Shown here in pieces: positions 35,406-45,301 of a stretch of DNA of 64,000 nucleotides. Made by a program: the position numbers and the translations under genes. The stretch lies in assembly GCA_042091495.1 (NCBI GenBank), contig JBELHJ010000002.1:1-64000 (forward strand). Reading direction: 5' to 3'. How positions within the stretch are numbered: position 1 is the first letter of the stretch; each line of letters begins with the position of its first letter. Origin of the DNA: JBELHJ01 sp042091495 (lineage in GTDB: Bacteria > Bacteroidota > Bacteroidia > Flavobacteriales > Flavobacteriaceae). The notes under the pieces were generated by a model. That model did no database searches, was not told the DNA's origin, and worked only from the letters and a program-made list of their open reading frames with translations.

Positions 35406-36641
35406 ATGAATTCTCCTGAAACCATTTTTTATATTATCATTGGAATACTGGTATTAAACTTTGTAAAAGACAAAGTTTTAGACAGTCTTAATGCCTCCAG
35501 ATTTAACAGTGATTTACCAACTGAACTTGAAAATATTTACGATGAAAGTGAGTATCAAAAATCACAAAATTATAAATCAACTAATTTTAAGTTTAGCCTA
35601 TTCAGTTCTGTTTTTTCATTTGTTGTCACACTTTCATTTTTAATTTTTGGTGGCTTTAAGTTTGTCGATGACTTGGCTAGATCATTTTCAGATTTATCAA
35701 TCATTATAGCATTACTGTTTTTTGGTATAATTTCAATTGGAAATACTTTAATTTCAATTCCTTTTTCTTACTACAAAACATTTGTTATAGAATCTAAGTT
35801 TGGTTTTAATAAGTCTACCAAAACCATCTTTTTTACGGATCTTTTAAAAGGCATTGTGATGTCTGTAATTATTGGCGGTCCAATTCTTGCTTTAATAGTA
35901 TGGTTTTACAATATAACAAGCACATACTTTTGGCTTTATGCGTGGGGTCTTATTACAATTTTTTCTTTATTCATGAACATGTTTTATGCCAGATTAATTG
36001 TGCCTATTTTTAATAAACAAACTCCCATTGAAGAGGGAAGTTTAAAAACCAAAATAGCCAGTTATGCAGAAAGTGTAGGTTTTAGTCTGAAAAAAATTTT
36101 CATCATTGACGGATCTAAACGAAGTACAAAGGCAAATGCTTATTTCTCTGGTTTTGGAAAAGAAAAACGTGTTACTCTCTATGATACTTTAATAAATGAT
36201 TTAACAGAGGAAGAAATTGTTGCTGTTTTAGCACATGAAGTAGGTCATTATAAGAAAAAGCATATCATCTTCAATCTAATTGCATCTATTTTGCTTACGG
36301 GAATTACGTTATATCTACTATCAATTTTTATAGCAAACCCTAATTTATCCCTAGCAATAGGAGTTTCAATACCAAGTTTTCATGCTTCACTAATTGCCTT
36401 TAGTTTGTTATATGCGCCTATTAGCGAAATTACTGGTTTAGTTATGAATTATATTTCCAGAGCCTTTGAATATCAAGCCGATGCTTATGCGCAAACAACC
36501 TATATGGCCGAACCTTTAATTGATGCTTTAAAAAAATTATCAAGTAAAAGTCTGAGTAATTTAACGCCTCATGCTGCTTATGTCTTTTATCATTATTCTC
36601 ATCCCACTTTATTGGAGCGTATTAAACAGTTGAAAAAATAG
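35406..36641 (+). CDS. M48 family metalloprotease (Ste24/CAAX protease 1 type)
   Basis: An integral-membrane zinc protease. Several hydrophobic segments surround the catalytic LAHEVGHYKKKH (HExxH), and a distal zinc-ligand Glu lies in SRAFEYQADAYA. The conserved FIIDGSKRSTKANAYFSGFG matches Ste24. ATG 35406 begins 4 bases after the preceding stop; upstream in-frame codons would overlap that gene. About 411 residues is normal. Bacterial homologues likely degrade or trim membrane proteins rather than prenylated substrates. Confidence 0.93.
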   Translation: MNSPETIFYIIIGILVLNFVKDKVLDSLNASRFNSDLPTELENIYDESEYQKSQNYKSTNFKFSLFSSVFSFVVTLSFLIFGGFKFVDDLARSFSDLSIIIALLFFGIISIGNTLISIPFSYYKTFVIESKFGFNKSTKTIFFTDLLKGIVMSVIIGGPILALIVWFYNITSTYFWLYAWGLITIFSLFMNMFYARLIVPIFNKQTPIEEGSLKTKIASYAESVGFSLKKIFIIDGSKRSTKANAYFSGFGKEKRVTLYDTLINDLTEEEIVAVLAHEVGHYKKKHIIFNLIASILLTGITLYLLSIFIANPNLSLAIGVSIPSFHASLIAFSLLYAPISEITGLVMNYISRAFEYQADAYAQTTYMAEPLIDALKKLSSKSLSNLTPHAAYVFYHYSHPTLLERIKQLKK

Positions 36642-36699
36642 GTATTAAACTGTAAAATTCTAGTTGTTTGTTAATAGGCTATTGTTTATTTTAGTTTTC

Positions 36700-38910
36700 A
36701 TGACAGACGTTGACATCGAACAAGAAAATGCAGCTATAGCAAAAGCCTACAGAGAATTACTTAGAGTTAGTTATTTCACTTTAAGTAATAAGGATAAAAA
36801 AATGATCCGTCAAGCCTTTGATGTTGCATTGGATGCACATAAAACTCAGAGAAGAAAATCTGGTGAAGCTTACATTTTTCATCCTCTTGCTGTTGCCAAA
36901 ATTGTGGCCTATGAAATTGGAATGGATGCAACGAGTATTGCCGCTGCACTTTTACATGATGTAGTAGAAGATTCGGATGATTACAGCATGAATGACATTC
37001 AACAAATGTTTGGTGAAACTGTAGCAAGAATTGTTGATGGTTTAACCAAAATTTCAGCAACATCTAAGAAAACAGATATTTCATTACAAGCTGAGAATTT
37101 CAAGAAAATGCTTCTTACCCTCAACGAAGATGTTAGGGTAATAATAATCAAAATTGCAGACCGTTTACATAACATGCAAACCATGGGATCAATGCGCCCA
37201 GATAAACAGGAAAAAATTGCATCTGAAACGCTTTACATATATGCCCCTCTTGCTCACCGCATTGGTTTGTACAATATTAAAACTGAACTTGAAGACCTTG
37301 GTATGAAATATACAGAGTCAGAGGTCTATAATGATATTTTATCAAAACTTGAAGATACTAAAGAAGAACAAGATACCTATATCAAAGATTTTTCTCAGAT
37401 TCTAAAGAAAAAAATTGATAATGCAAACATAGCATACGAGATTAAGGGACGCCCTAAATCCATTTTCTCTATCCGAAGAAAAATGGTAAAACAAGGGGTA
37501 AGTTTCGAAGAAGTTTATGATAAGTTTGCTATTAGAATTATTTATAAATCCGACATAGAAAATGAGAAATTCCTAGCTTGGAAAATATATTCTATTGTTA
37601 CAGATTATTTCACTCCTAACCCAATAAGGCTTAGAGACTGGATTTCATCGCCAAAGTCCACTGGCTATGAAGCGCTTCACATTACAGTTATGGGGCCAAA
37701 AAACCGATGGGTTGAAGTTCAAATACGAAGTGAGCGCATGAATGAAATAGCTGAGAAAGGTTACGCTGCTCACTACAAATATAAACAAGGAAACCATGAA
37801 GAAGACGATGCACTTGATGTATGGATAAATAAACTTCAGGAAGCCCTTGAAAGCAATGAAAGTAATGCTGTTGACTTTGTAGAACAGTTTAAACTTAACT
37901 TATATTCTAAAGAAATTTTTGTGTTTTCTCCCAAAGGAGATTTAAAATCACTACCAAAGGGTTCTACGCCATTAGATTTTGCTTTTAGCATCCATACAGA
38001 AATAGGAATGAAAACAAGAGGTGCTAAAGTTAATGGGAAATTAGTGCCATTAAGCCATGAATTAAATAGTGGTGATCACGTAGAAATTTTAACCTCAGAC
38101 AATGCCAAGCCCAATTCCAACTGGCTAGACTATGCTACTACAGCAAGAGCAAGAAGTAAAATTAAATCATCACTCAAAGAGGACAAAAAACGTATTGGAG
38201 AAGATGGTAAAGAAATTTTAAGAAGAAAACTCAAACAACTTAAAATAACTTTAAATGAAAAAACCGTAAACGAACTTGTACTCCACTTCAAATTAAAAAC
38301 TAGTTTAGATTTATTTTATAGAATTGGTATTGGCACTATAGACAATAGCATGTTAAAAGACTATGTTTCAACAAGAAACAATGTGATAATGAGTTTTATA
38401 AAAAAACGCATTAGAAAACAGGAGCTTCCTAAAGACATCGATAAAGATGAAGTTACCTCTAAATTTGATATGTTGGTCTTTGGTAAAGAAGAAGAGCGAT
38501 TAAACTATAAAACTGCCAATTGTTGTAACCCTATTCCTGGCGACCAAGTATTTGGATTTGTTACCATTAACGAAGGTATAAAGATTCATAAAAAAGACTG
38601 TCCTAATGCATTGAGTCTTCAATCCAATTATGCCTACCGTATAATGAATGCCAAATGGATAGACTCAACACAACAAGATTTTACATCTTTAATTACTATA
38701 TCAGGAATAGATAAACTTGGTTTAATTAACAACATAACTAAAGTTATTTCTAATAATATGCATGTTAACATCAAGAGTATGAATTTTCAAACAGATGATG
38801 GTGTATTTAATGGAAAAATTAATGTTGTGGTAAAAAATATAACAATGTTGAATAGACTGATTCAGAACCTTAAGAAAATTAATGGTATTGATAAGGTCTC
38901 TAGAGTCTAA
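36700..38910 (+). CDS. RelA/SpoT bifunctional (p)ppGpp synthetase/hydrolase
   Basis: Makes and degrades the stringent-response alarmone. Domains in order: HD hydrolase (HPLAVAKIVAYEIGMDATSIAAALLHDVVEDSD, about residues 45-200, HD intact), synthetase (IKGRPKSIFSIRRKMVKQG ... VQIRSERMNEIAEKGYAAHYKYK, about 225-370), TGS (EIFVFSPKGDLKSLPKGSTPLDFAF), a linker with conserved Cys (TANCCNPIPGDQVFGF), and C-terminal ACT. Both active sites look intact. ATG 36700 (MTDVDIEQENAAIAKAY) is chosen over an upstream TTG. About 736 residues is standard. Followed closely by the Fur-family gene. Confidence 0.95.
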   Translation: MTDVDIEQENAAIAKAYRELLRVSYFTLSNKDKKMIRQAFDVALDAHKTQRRKSGEAYIFHPLAVAKIVAYEIGMDATSIAAALLHDVVEDSDDYSMNDIQQMFGETVARIVDGLTKISATSKKTDISLQAENFKKMLLTLNEDVRVIIIKIADRLHNMQTMGSMRPDKQEKIASETLYIYAPLAHRIGLYNIKTELEDLGMKYTESEVYNDILSKLEDTKEEQDTYIKDFSQILKKKIDNANIAYEIKGRPKSIFSIRRKMVKQGVSFEEVYDKFAIRIIYKSDIENEKFLAWKIYSIVTDYFTPNPIRLRDWISSPKSTGYEALHITVMGPKNRWVEVQIRSERMNEIAEKGYAAHYKYKQGNHEEDDALDVWINKLQEALESNESNAVDFVEQFKLNLYSKEIFVFSPKGDLKSLPKGSTPLDFAFSIHTEIGMKTRGAKVNGKLVPLSHELNSGDHVEILTSDNAKPNSNWLDYATTARARSKIKSSLKEDKKRIGEDGKEILRRKLKQLKITLNEKTVNELVLHFKLKTSLDLFYRIGIGTIDNSMLKDYVSTRNNVIMSFIKKRIRKQELPKDIDKDEVTSKFDMLVFGKEEERLNYKTANCCNPIPGDQVFGFVTINEGIKIHKKDCPNALSLQSNYAYRIMNAKWIDSTQQDFTSLITISGIDKLGLINNITKVISNNMHVNIKSMNFQTDDGVFNGKINVVVKNITMLNRLIQNLKKINGIDKVSRV

Positions 38911-38937
38911 TTTTTATTAAATTTGTTCGCGGTTATT

Positions 38938-39387
38938 ATGGATGATACTAAACAGACAAATCAGGAAATTGTTAAAAACGTATTCACTAGTTTTCTAGAA
39001 GAAAAGGGGCATCGAAAAACCCCTGAACGCTATGCTATACTTCACGAAATTTACAATAGTGAGGAGCATTTTGACATTGAGTCTCTGTACATCAAAATGA
39101 AAAATAAAAACTATAGAGTTAGCAGAGCTACACTCTACAACACCATAGAATTGTTACTTGAATGTGCTTTAGTAAGAAAGCATCAATTTGGACAAAGTCA
39201 GGCTCATTATGAGAAATCATACTTTGATAAACAACATGACCACGTTATTCTTACTGACAGTGGTGAAGTTATTGAATTTTGTGACCCTAGAATTCAATCC
39301 ATAAAAAAGACCATTGAAGAAATCTTCGACATCAAAATTCATAATCATTCACTATACTTTTACGGCAACCGTAACAAAAAACAATAA
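38938..39387 (+). CDS. Fur family metal-responsive regulator
   Basis: A 149-residue Fur/PerR-type protein. The winged helix ([56 protein letters not shown]) is followed by a dimerisation domain with [23 protein letters not shown], the HDH segment providing metal ligands. It lacks the C-terminal CxxC pair of some Fur proteins. Whether it answers to iron, zinc or peroxide is not clear from sequence. It lies between relA/spoT and purA, 5 bases before purA. Confidence 0.92.
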   Translation: MDDTKQTNQEIVKNVFTSFLEEKGHRKTPERYAILHEIYNSEEHFDIESLYIKMKNKNYRVSRATLYNTIELLLECALVRKHQFGQSQAHYEKSYFDKQHDHVILTDSGEVIEFCDPRIQSIKKTIEEIFDIKIHNHSLYFYGNRNKKQ

Positions 39388-39392
39388 CTAAA

Positions 39393-40664
39393 ATGGCAGT
39401 AGATTTACTACTAGGATTGCAATGGGGAGACGAAGGAAAAGGAAAAATCGTTGACGTTCTGACCTCCAAATACAACATCATTGCTAGATTTCAAGGAGGA
39501 CCTAACGCAGGACACACCCTAGTTTTCAATGGAAAAAAACACGTCTTACATACTATTCCTTCTGGAATTTTTCATGATAACACAATAAACCTTGTTGGTA
39601 ACGGCGTTGTTATTGATCCAGTGATTTTTAAAAAAGAATTGGATAAACTAGATGAACAAGGTGTTGACTATAAGAAATCACTTTTAATTTCTAGAAAAGC
39701 TCATATTATTTTGCCAACACATAGGTTATTAGATGCTGCAAGTGAAGCTTCTAAAGGTAAAGCTAAAATTGGTTCAACTCTTAAAGGTATTGGACCTACT
39801 TATATGGATAAAACCGGAAGAAATGGTATAAGAGTTGGTGATATAGAGTTATCTGATTGGAAAAAGCGCTACAGAACCTTAGCTGATAAACATGAAGCTA
39901 TGATTTCTTTTTACAATGTTGATATTCAATATGATCTTAATGAGCTTGAACTAGAGTTTTTTGAAGCTGTTGAAACTTTAAAATCTTTAAAATTTATTGA
40001 TTCTGAAGAGTTTATTCACCAAGCCCAACATAATGAAGAGTCTATTTTAGCTGAAGGAGCCCAAGGATCCTTACTTGATATTGATTTTGGAACTTATCCA
40101 TTTGTCACTTCATCTAACACTACTGCAGCAGGTGCTTGCACAGGTTTAGGTGTTGCACCAAATACAATTGGAGATGTTTTTGGAATTTTCAAGGCTTACA
40201 CAACCCGTGTTGGATCAGGACCTTTCCCTACAGAACTTTTTGATAAAGATGGTGAAACTATGGCTAAAGTAGGACATGAATTTGGTGCAACTACAGGGAG
40301 ACCCAGACGCTGTGGATGGTTAGATTTAGTTGCGCTAAAATATGCTTGTCAAGTTAACGGTGTAACACAACTTATTATGATGAAAGGTGATGTGCTTTCT
40401 GGTTTTAAAACCTTAAAAGTTTGTACATCCTATATTTATAAAGGTGCTGAAATTTCTCATCTTCCTTTCAATATAGAAGAAGAGAACGTTTCTCCTGTTT
40501 ATACTGAATTTAAAGGATGGAAAGAAGATTTAACTGCAATTAGTGATTCTAAAAACCTCCCTAATGAATTCAATTCATATGTTGCATTTATAGAGAACTA
40601 TTTAAATCTACCCATAACTATAGTCTCTGTGGGTCCAGATAGAAAACAAACTATAATAAGATAA
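39393..40664 (+). CDS. purA: Adenylosuccinate synthetase
   Basis: Joins IMP and aspartate using GTP in the first committed step of AMP synthesis. The N-terminal GLQWGDEGKGKIVD (catalytic Asp and P-loop) and GGPNAGHTLVF are family hallmarks. Further matches are IGSTLKGIGPTYMDK, EGAQGSLLDIDFGTYPFVTSSNTTAAG and TTGRPRRCGWLDLVAL. The 423 residues are the usual size. It starts 5 bases after the Fur-type gene and is followed by a terminator. Confidence 0.98.
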   Translation: MAVDLLLGLQWGDEGKGKIVDVLTSKYNIIARFQGGPNAGHTLVFNGKKHVLHTIPSGIFHDNTINLVGNGVVIDPVIFKKELDKLDEQGVDYKKSLLISRKAHIILPTHRLLDAASEASKGKAKIGSTLKGIGPTYMDKTGRNGIRVGDIELSDWKKRYRTLADKHEAMISFYNVDIQYDLNELELEFFEAVETLKSLKFIDSEEFIHQAQHNEESILAEGAQGSLLDIDFGTYPFVTSSNTTAAGACTGLGVAPNTIGDVFGIFKAYTTRVGSGPFPTELFDKDGETMAKVGHEFGATTGRPRRCGWLDLVALKYACQVNGVTQLIMMKGDVLSGFKTLKVCTSYIYKGAEISHLPFNIEEENVSPVYTEFKGWKEDLTAISDSKNLPNEFNSYVAFIENYLNLPITIVSVGPDRKQTIIR

Positions 40665-40683
40665 CTTTTTAAATATAAAGATT

Positions 40684-40716
40684 AGCCTGTTAGTATATGA
40701 CTGACAGGCTTTTTTC
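40684..40716 (+). terminator. Terminator after purA
   Basis: AGCCTGT-T-AGT and ACT-G-ACAGGCT form an interrupted stem around ATATG, followed by a T run, 20 bases past the purA stop. Confidence 0.8.
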
Positions 40717-40754
40717 GTTAAAAAACCTATAACGCTCAATACGCACAGAATAAT

Positions 40755-42563
40755 ATGATTATTTTTGAAAAAAAATTAAACCCTTTGAAATCAATACTTT
40801 CATTGTTATTTTCTTTGTTTTCATTATTTCTTGCAATCACCTCCTTTGCTCAAGAAGCAGAAAAACAAATTATCATTGAGTATTCTGGTTTTTTGTCTTC
40901 TAAAGAAAAAACTCATGATGGTGGTATTGTATTTTTAAGAGACAAAAAAAAACAAATCCACATTGTTCATGACGGAATTGATATGTATTGTGACAAAGCC
41001 ATTTTGTACAAGGACCAAAACTTCATAGAAGCATTTAATAATGTTAAAATGAATCAGGGTGATAGTATTCATATGAATTCAAAATATATTGAATACAATG
41101 GAAAGACACAATTAGCTGTAGCAAAAGGCAAAGTGATTTTGAGAGAACCTCAATCAGTCTTAACTACAGATACTCTTTATTTTGATAAATTAAAACAACA
41201 AGCATTCTACAAATGTGGTGGAAAAGTCGAAAGAGATACTTCAGGAGTTATAACAAGTACCATTGGAAAATATTTAGTTGAGCAAAGCAAATACCAATTT
41301 ATTAATAAAGTTAAGTTGGTAAACCCCAACTATATTCTAAAAACGAAACAGTTAGACTTTTATTCTGAAAGTGGCCATGCCTATTTATACGGACCATCAA
41401 CAATTGAAGGAGATAGTAATACTATTTATTGTGAACGCGGATTTTACGATACCAACAAAGATCTAGGTTATTTTGTGAAAAATTCAAAAATCAATTATGA
41501 AAACAGAGTTGTTGAAGGAGATAGTTTATTTTTTGACCGCCCTAGAAACTTTGCTTCAGCAACTAACAATATTAAAGTTACTGACACCATTAACAAAAGC
41601 ATTATTAGAGGCCATTATGCAGAAGTATTTAAAGATAAAGATTCTGTTTTCATTACAAAAAGAGCCTTAGCAATAACTGTCCAAGAGAATGATTCTCTAT
41701 ACATTCATAGTGATACTTTAATGGTTACAGGTCCTGCTGATCACAGAATTACTAGGGCCTTTTATAATGTTAAAATTTTTAAATCTGACCTAAGTGGAAA
41801 ATCAGACTCTGTTCATGTTGACCAAAATTCTGGATTAACAAAAATGATTAATTTGAAAAGGCTTCAATCTTCTGATGCATTCAAAAGAAAGAAAAAACCA
41901 ATATTATGGAATCTAGGCAACCAAATGACTGGTGATACCATTCATTTTATAAGTGAAAAAGAAACCAAGTTTCTTGACTCCTTAATAGTTTTTAATAATG
42001 CTTTTTTAATTAGTAAGGATACACTAGGAGATGGCTTTAATCAAATAAAAGGTCAAAAATTAATTGGTTTACTTGAAGAAAACGAACTTAAGAATGTACA
42101 TATCATCAAAAATGCTGAAGTGATTTATTATTTCAGAAACAGTAATAATCTTTTGGAAGGTATTAACAAATCAAAATCTGGTAAAATTGAAATTGAAATA
42201 CTAGACAATACAATTGAAGACATAAAATTGATTAATGATATTGATGGCGTCATTTACCCTGAAAATGAGTTTCCAAAAAATGCTAAAAAATTTAAAGGAT
42301 TTAGTTGGAGAGAAGATGAGCAACCTCAAAGTGTTTCTGATTTATTTAAAGATGACCCGCCGTTAAATCTACCCAAAATAAAAGGTTTAGATAAACCAAA
42401 TCCATTTGATATTATTGATTTCGAGGTTTTAGATCGAATTAATAAAAAAGTTAATTTAAGAACTGATACTAAAATTTCAAATCAACAACCTACAAACGGC
42501 AAAGTCAAACCACTCAAGAAAAGAAATATAAAGTCTAATGTACTAAAGGCAAAAAACCAATGA
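40755..42563 (+). CDS. OstA-like (LptA/OstA fold) envelope protein
   Basis: A 602-residue exported protein. A long hydrophobic N-terminus (ILSLLFSLFSLFLAITSFA) is the signal peptide. The body is built from repeating short beta strands of the OstA/LptA beta-jellyroll type (DGIDMYCDKAILYKDQNFIEAFNNVKMNQGDSIHMNSKYIEYNG, then a similar VILREPQSVLTTDTLYFDKLKQQAFY). Proteins of this fold carry lipopolysaccharide across the periplasm, and this longer Bacteroidota form probably has a related envelope role. The lysine-rich C-terminus overlaps the aminotransferase start by 4 bases (ATGA). Confidence 0.88.
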   Translation: MIIFEKKLNPLKSILSLLFSLFSLFLAITSFAQEAEKQIIIEYSGFLSSKEKTHDGGIVFLRDKKKQIHIVHDGIDMYCDKAILYKDQNFIEAFNNVKMNQGDSIHMNSKYIEYNGKTQLAVAKGKVILREPQSVLTTDTLYFDKLKQQAFYKCGGKVERDTSGVITSTIGKYLVEQSKYQFINKVKLVNPNYILKTKQLDFYSESGHAYLYGPSTIEGDSNTIYCERGFYDTNKDLGYFVKNSKINYENRVVEGDSLFFDRPRNFASATNNIKVTDTINKSIIRGHYAEVFKDKDSVFITKRALAITVQENDSLYIHSDTLMVTGPADHRITRAFYNVKIFKSDLSGKSDSVHVDQNSGLTKMINLKRLQSSDAFKRKKKPILWNLGNQMTGDTIHFISEKETKFLDSLIVFNNAFLISKDTLGDGFNQIKGQKLIGLLEENELKNVHIIKNAEVIYYFRNSNNLLEGINKSKSGKIEIEILDNTIEDIKLINDIDGVIYPENEFPKNAKKFKGFSWREDEQPQSVSDLFKDDPPLNLPKIKGLDKPNPFDIIDFEVLDRINKKVNLRTDTKISNQQPTNGKVKPLKKRNIKSNVLKAKNQ

Positions 42564-43741
42564 TAGAAGACTTTCACAAATACCAAGCCCAAACTACACC
42601 CCACCCCCTTGGGATGGAAATTTCATATGCAAAGGGCAGTTATATTTATGATACAGATAACAAACCATATCTAGATTTTGTTGCTGGCGTTTCGGCTTGT
42701 AGTTTAGGACATCAACACCCCGCTGTAGTTTCTGCAATTAAGAAACAACTAGATCGTTACTTACATGTTATGGTTTATGGGGAGTACGCCCAATCACCTT
42801 CTGTTAAGTTATGTAAATTATTGTCTGAAAATTTACCACCATCACTAGATACTACCTATTTAACAAACTCAGGAACTGAAGCAATAGATGGGGCTATTAA
42901 ACTTGCAAGAAGAGCAACTGGAAAGACTCAAATTATAGCTGCAAATTATGCGTATCATGGAAACACCATAGGTGCTTTAAGTATCATGGGGTATGATGAA
43001 AGAAAAAAACCATTTGAACCTTTAATGCCGGACGTTGATTTTATTGAGTTTAATAATTTAAGTGATATTGACAAAATAACTCATCAAACAGCCGCAGTTG
43101 TTTTAGAAACCATTCAAGGTGGCGCCGGTTTTATTGAACCAAAAAATGAATTCTTAAAAAAAATTAGTGAGAGATGTAAACAAACACAAACATTACTAAT
43201 TCTTGATGAAATTCAACCGGGTTTTGGAAGGACTGGTAAATTATTTGGTTTCGAACATTATAATTGTGTTCCAGATATTTTAGTTACTGGAAAAGGACTG
43301 GGAGGTGGAATGCCAATTGGTGCTTTTACCGCCTCAAACAAATTAATGGCTACATTAAAAGATAATCCTAAGCTTGGTCACATAACAACTTTTGGTGGCC
43401 ACCCTGTAATTGCTGCATCTGCCTTAGCCACTCTTAAAGAAATAACATCGTCTAATCTAATCGATAAAGCTCTTGAGAAAGAACAACTAATTCGTAACCA
43501 TTTAATTCACCCTCTAATCAAAGAAATTCGTGGACTTGGACTAATGCTTGCATTAATAACACCATCTTCTGAAATTACTAATGAAATAATTTTTAAATGT
43601 AAATCACGTGGATTAATTTTATTTTGGTTACTTTACGAGCCTAAAGCGGTAAGAATTACCCCACCACTAACTATTTCCAACCAAGAAATTATTAAAGGCT
43701 GTTCCATTATAATGGAAGTCTTAAATGAAATCGACTTGTAA
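42560..43741 (+). CDS. Class III PLP-dependent aminotransferase
   Basis: A cytoplasmic 393-residue aminotransferase of fold type I, subgroup III. It has TYLTNSGTEAIDGAIKLARR, LILDEIQPGFGRTGKLFGFEHY with the PLP-contacting Asp, and the Schiff-base Lys in ILVTGKGLGGGMPIGAF. The family includes acetylornithine, ornithine and 4-aminobutyrate aminotransferases. No arginine or other biosynthetic neighbour fixes the substrate, so no symbol is given. Its start overlaps the OstA-like gene, implying shared transcription. Confidence 0.92.
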   Translation: MIEDFHKYQAQTTPHPLGMEISYAKGSYIYDTDNKPYLDFVAGVSACSLGHQHPAVVSAIKKQLDRYLHVMVYGEYAQSPSVKLCKLLSENLPPSLDTTYLTNSGTEAIDGAIKLARRATGKTQIIAANYAYHGNTIGALSIMGYDERKKPFEPLMPDVDFIEFNNLSDIDKITHQTAAVVLETIQGGAGFIEPKNEFLKKISERCKQTQTLLILDEIQPGFGRTGKLFGFEHYNCVPDILVTGKGLGGGMPIGAFTASNKLMATLKDNPKLGHITTFGGHPVIAASALATLKEITSSNLIDKALEKEQLIRNHLIHPLIKEIRGLGLMLALITPSSEITNEIIFKCKSRGLILFWLLYEPKAVRITPPLTISNQEIIKGCSIIMEVLNEIDL

Positions 43742-43750
43742 CTATTGAAA

Positions 43751-43784
43751 TTTGTTAAAGTCGATATAAGTGTTAATTACTTTG
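43751..43784 (+). promoter_or_regulatory. Possible promoter of the TPR gene
   Basis: TTTG (43751-43754) and TTACTTTG (43777-43784) are separated by 22 bases and resemble the Bacteroidota pair with one mismatch in the -7 box and slightly long spacing. Confidence 0.35.
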
Positions 43785-43863
43785 TTAAAAACATTAATAA
43801 GTCTTAATGCAATTTATTTGTATTAGACCTTAACTTTAATAATGATATTAAACATTCTGAATT

Positions 43864-45255
43864 ATGGAGTTTAGTCAAAGAGAAGAAAATAACAACTTTT
43901 CCGTTTCGAAATTTGAGTCCATGTTAAAAACTAACAGTGTTCATTTTTTTGATTCTAATGAGTTTGAACATATTATTAATCATTATTTAGAAATAGGTAA
44001 AATTAATTTAGCTAAAAAGGCTGTTAAGATCGGACTAAACCAACATCCTACTTCTACTAATCTTAAACTCTATAAAGTTGAAATACTCATTTTTGAAAAT
44101 AAACTTTCCAAAGCCGATACAATTCTTACTGAACTTTATGCATTAGAGCCTAAAAATGAAGAAATATACATTCAAAAAGCTAATATTTTTTCAAAATCTG
44201 ATGAACATTATAAGGCCATTGACACTCTAAAGCTTGCTATAGATTTAAGTGGTAATAATGAAGTTTCTGATTTGTATGCCTTAATTGGTATGGAGTATTT
44301 ATTTCTTGATCAATTTGATAATGCTCGTATATACTTTTCTAAATGTTTAGAACTTGATCCTACAGATTATACCTCTTTATATAATATAATTTACTGTTAC
44401 GATTTTATTGATGATAACATTGGCGCCATAAATTTTTTGAATAAATATTTAGATGCTAATCCCTACTGTGAAGTTGCATGGCACCAACTTGGTAAACAAT
44501 ATTTTTCTATTAAAGCCTACAAGAAGTCATTGGCATCGTTTGATTTTGCTATTATTTCTGATGACACCTTTATTGGAGCTTATATTGAAAAAGGCAAAGT
44601 CCTTGAGAAATTAGGGAGATACAACGAAGCCATTGAAAATTATAACATCACTTTATCATTAGACGATCCTACATCGTTTGCATTATTAAGAATAGGAGTT
44701 TGTTATGAAAAGATGGAAGAAAAAGAGCTAGCCTTAAAATTTTATTACCAAACTGTTCATGAAGACCCTTTATTAGACAAAGGCTGGATTGCTATAACAA
44801 AATTCTATAACAAGAACAGAAACTACAGAAAAGCACTCTACTATATAAAAAAGGCAATTGGAATAGATAAAGACAATGTCGTTTACTGGAAATTATATGC
44901 TCAAATTAATAAACGTCTCAATTTTCTTGAAGAAGCAGAAAGAGGCTACAAAAGAACCCTAGAGCTTGGTAATTATGAATTAGATACTTGGATTTCTAGA
45001 GCCGATATTTTAATTGAATTAGGCGAATACGAAGCAGCTATTATTAATTTAGATCAAGCCTCTGAGTTTTATCCTGAAAATGAAGAAATTGAATACCGAT
45101 TATCAGGATGTTATTTTTCCATATCGCAATCAGATAAAGCTATTTACCATCTTAAAAACGCAAAAAAACTGAATAAAGATTATCATTTCATTCTTAATGA
45201 ATTATTTCCAAAGATTGCCAATAGGAAATTGATTCAAAATATATTAGCTTTTTAG
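43864..45255 (+). CDS. Tetratricopeptide repeat protein
   Basis: A 463-residue protein composed almost wholly of TPR helix pairs. Repeat signatures recur about every 34 residues, for example LYALIGMEYLFLDQFDNARIYFSKCLELDPTD and ISRADILIELGEYEAAIINLDQASEFYPEN. It has no signal peptide, so it is cytoplasmic, and no catalytic domain is seen. TPR solenoids usually mediate protein contacts; the partner is unknown. It has its own leader of about 120 bases after the aminotransferase gene. Confidence 0.92.
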   Translation: MEFSQREENNNFSVSKFESMLKTNSVHFFDSNEFEHIINHYLEIGKINLAKKAVKIGLNQHPTSTNLKLYKVEILIFENKLSKADTILTELYALEPKNEEIYIQKANIFSKSDEHYKAIDTLKLAIDLSGNNEVSDLYALIGMEYLFLDQFDNARIYFSKCLELDPTDYTSLYNIIYCYDFIDDNIGAINFLNKYLDANPYCEVAWHQLGKQYFSIKAYKKSLASFDFAIISDDTFIGAYIEKGKVLEKLGRYNEAIENYNITLSLDDPTSFALLRIGVCYEKMEEKELALKFYYQTVHEDPLLDKGWIAITKFYNKNRNYRKALYYIKKAIGIDKDNVVYWKLYAQINKRLNFLEEAERGYKRTLELGNYELDTWISRADILIELGEYEAAIINLDQASEFYPENEEIEYRLSGCYFSISQSDKAIYHLKNAKKLNKDYHFILNELFPKIANRKLIQNILAF

Positions 45256-45301
45256 TTTCTTTCTGCTATAATTATATATTTGCTGAAGAATATATATACC
45301 C

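Noticed and set aside
43742..43863. tRNA or small RNA gene in the leader before the TPR gene
   Set aside because: No cloverleaf or stable hairpin is apparent; the sequence is AT-rich with only a promoter-like pair.
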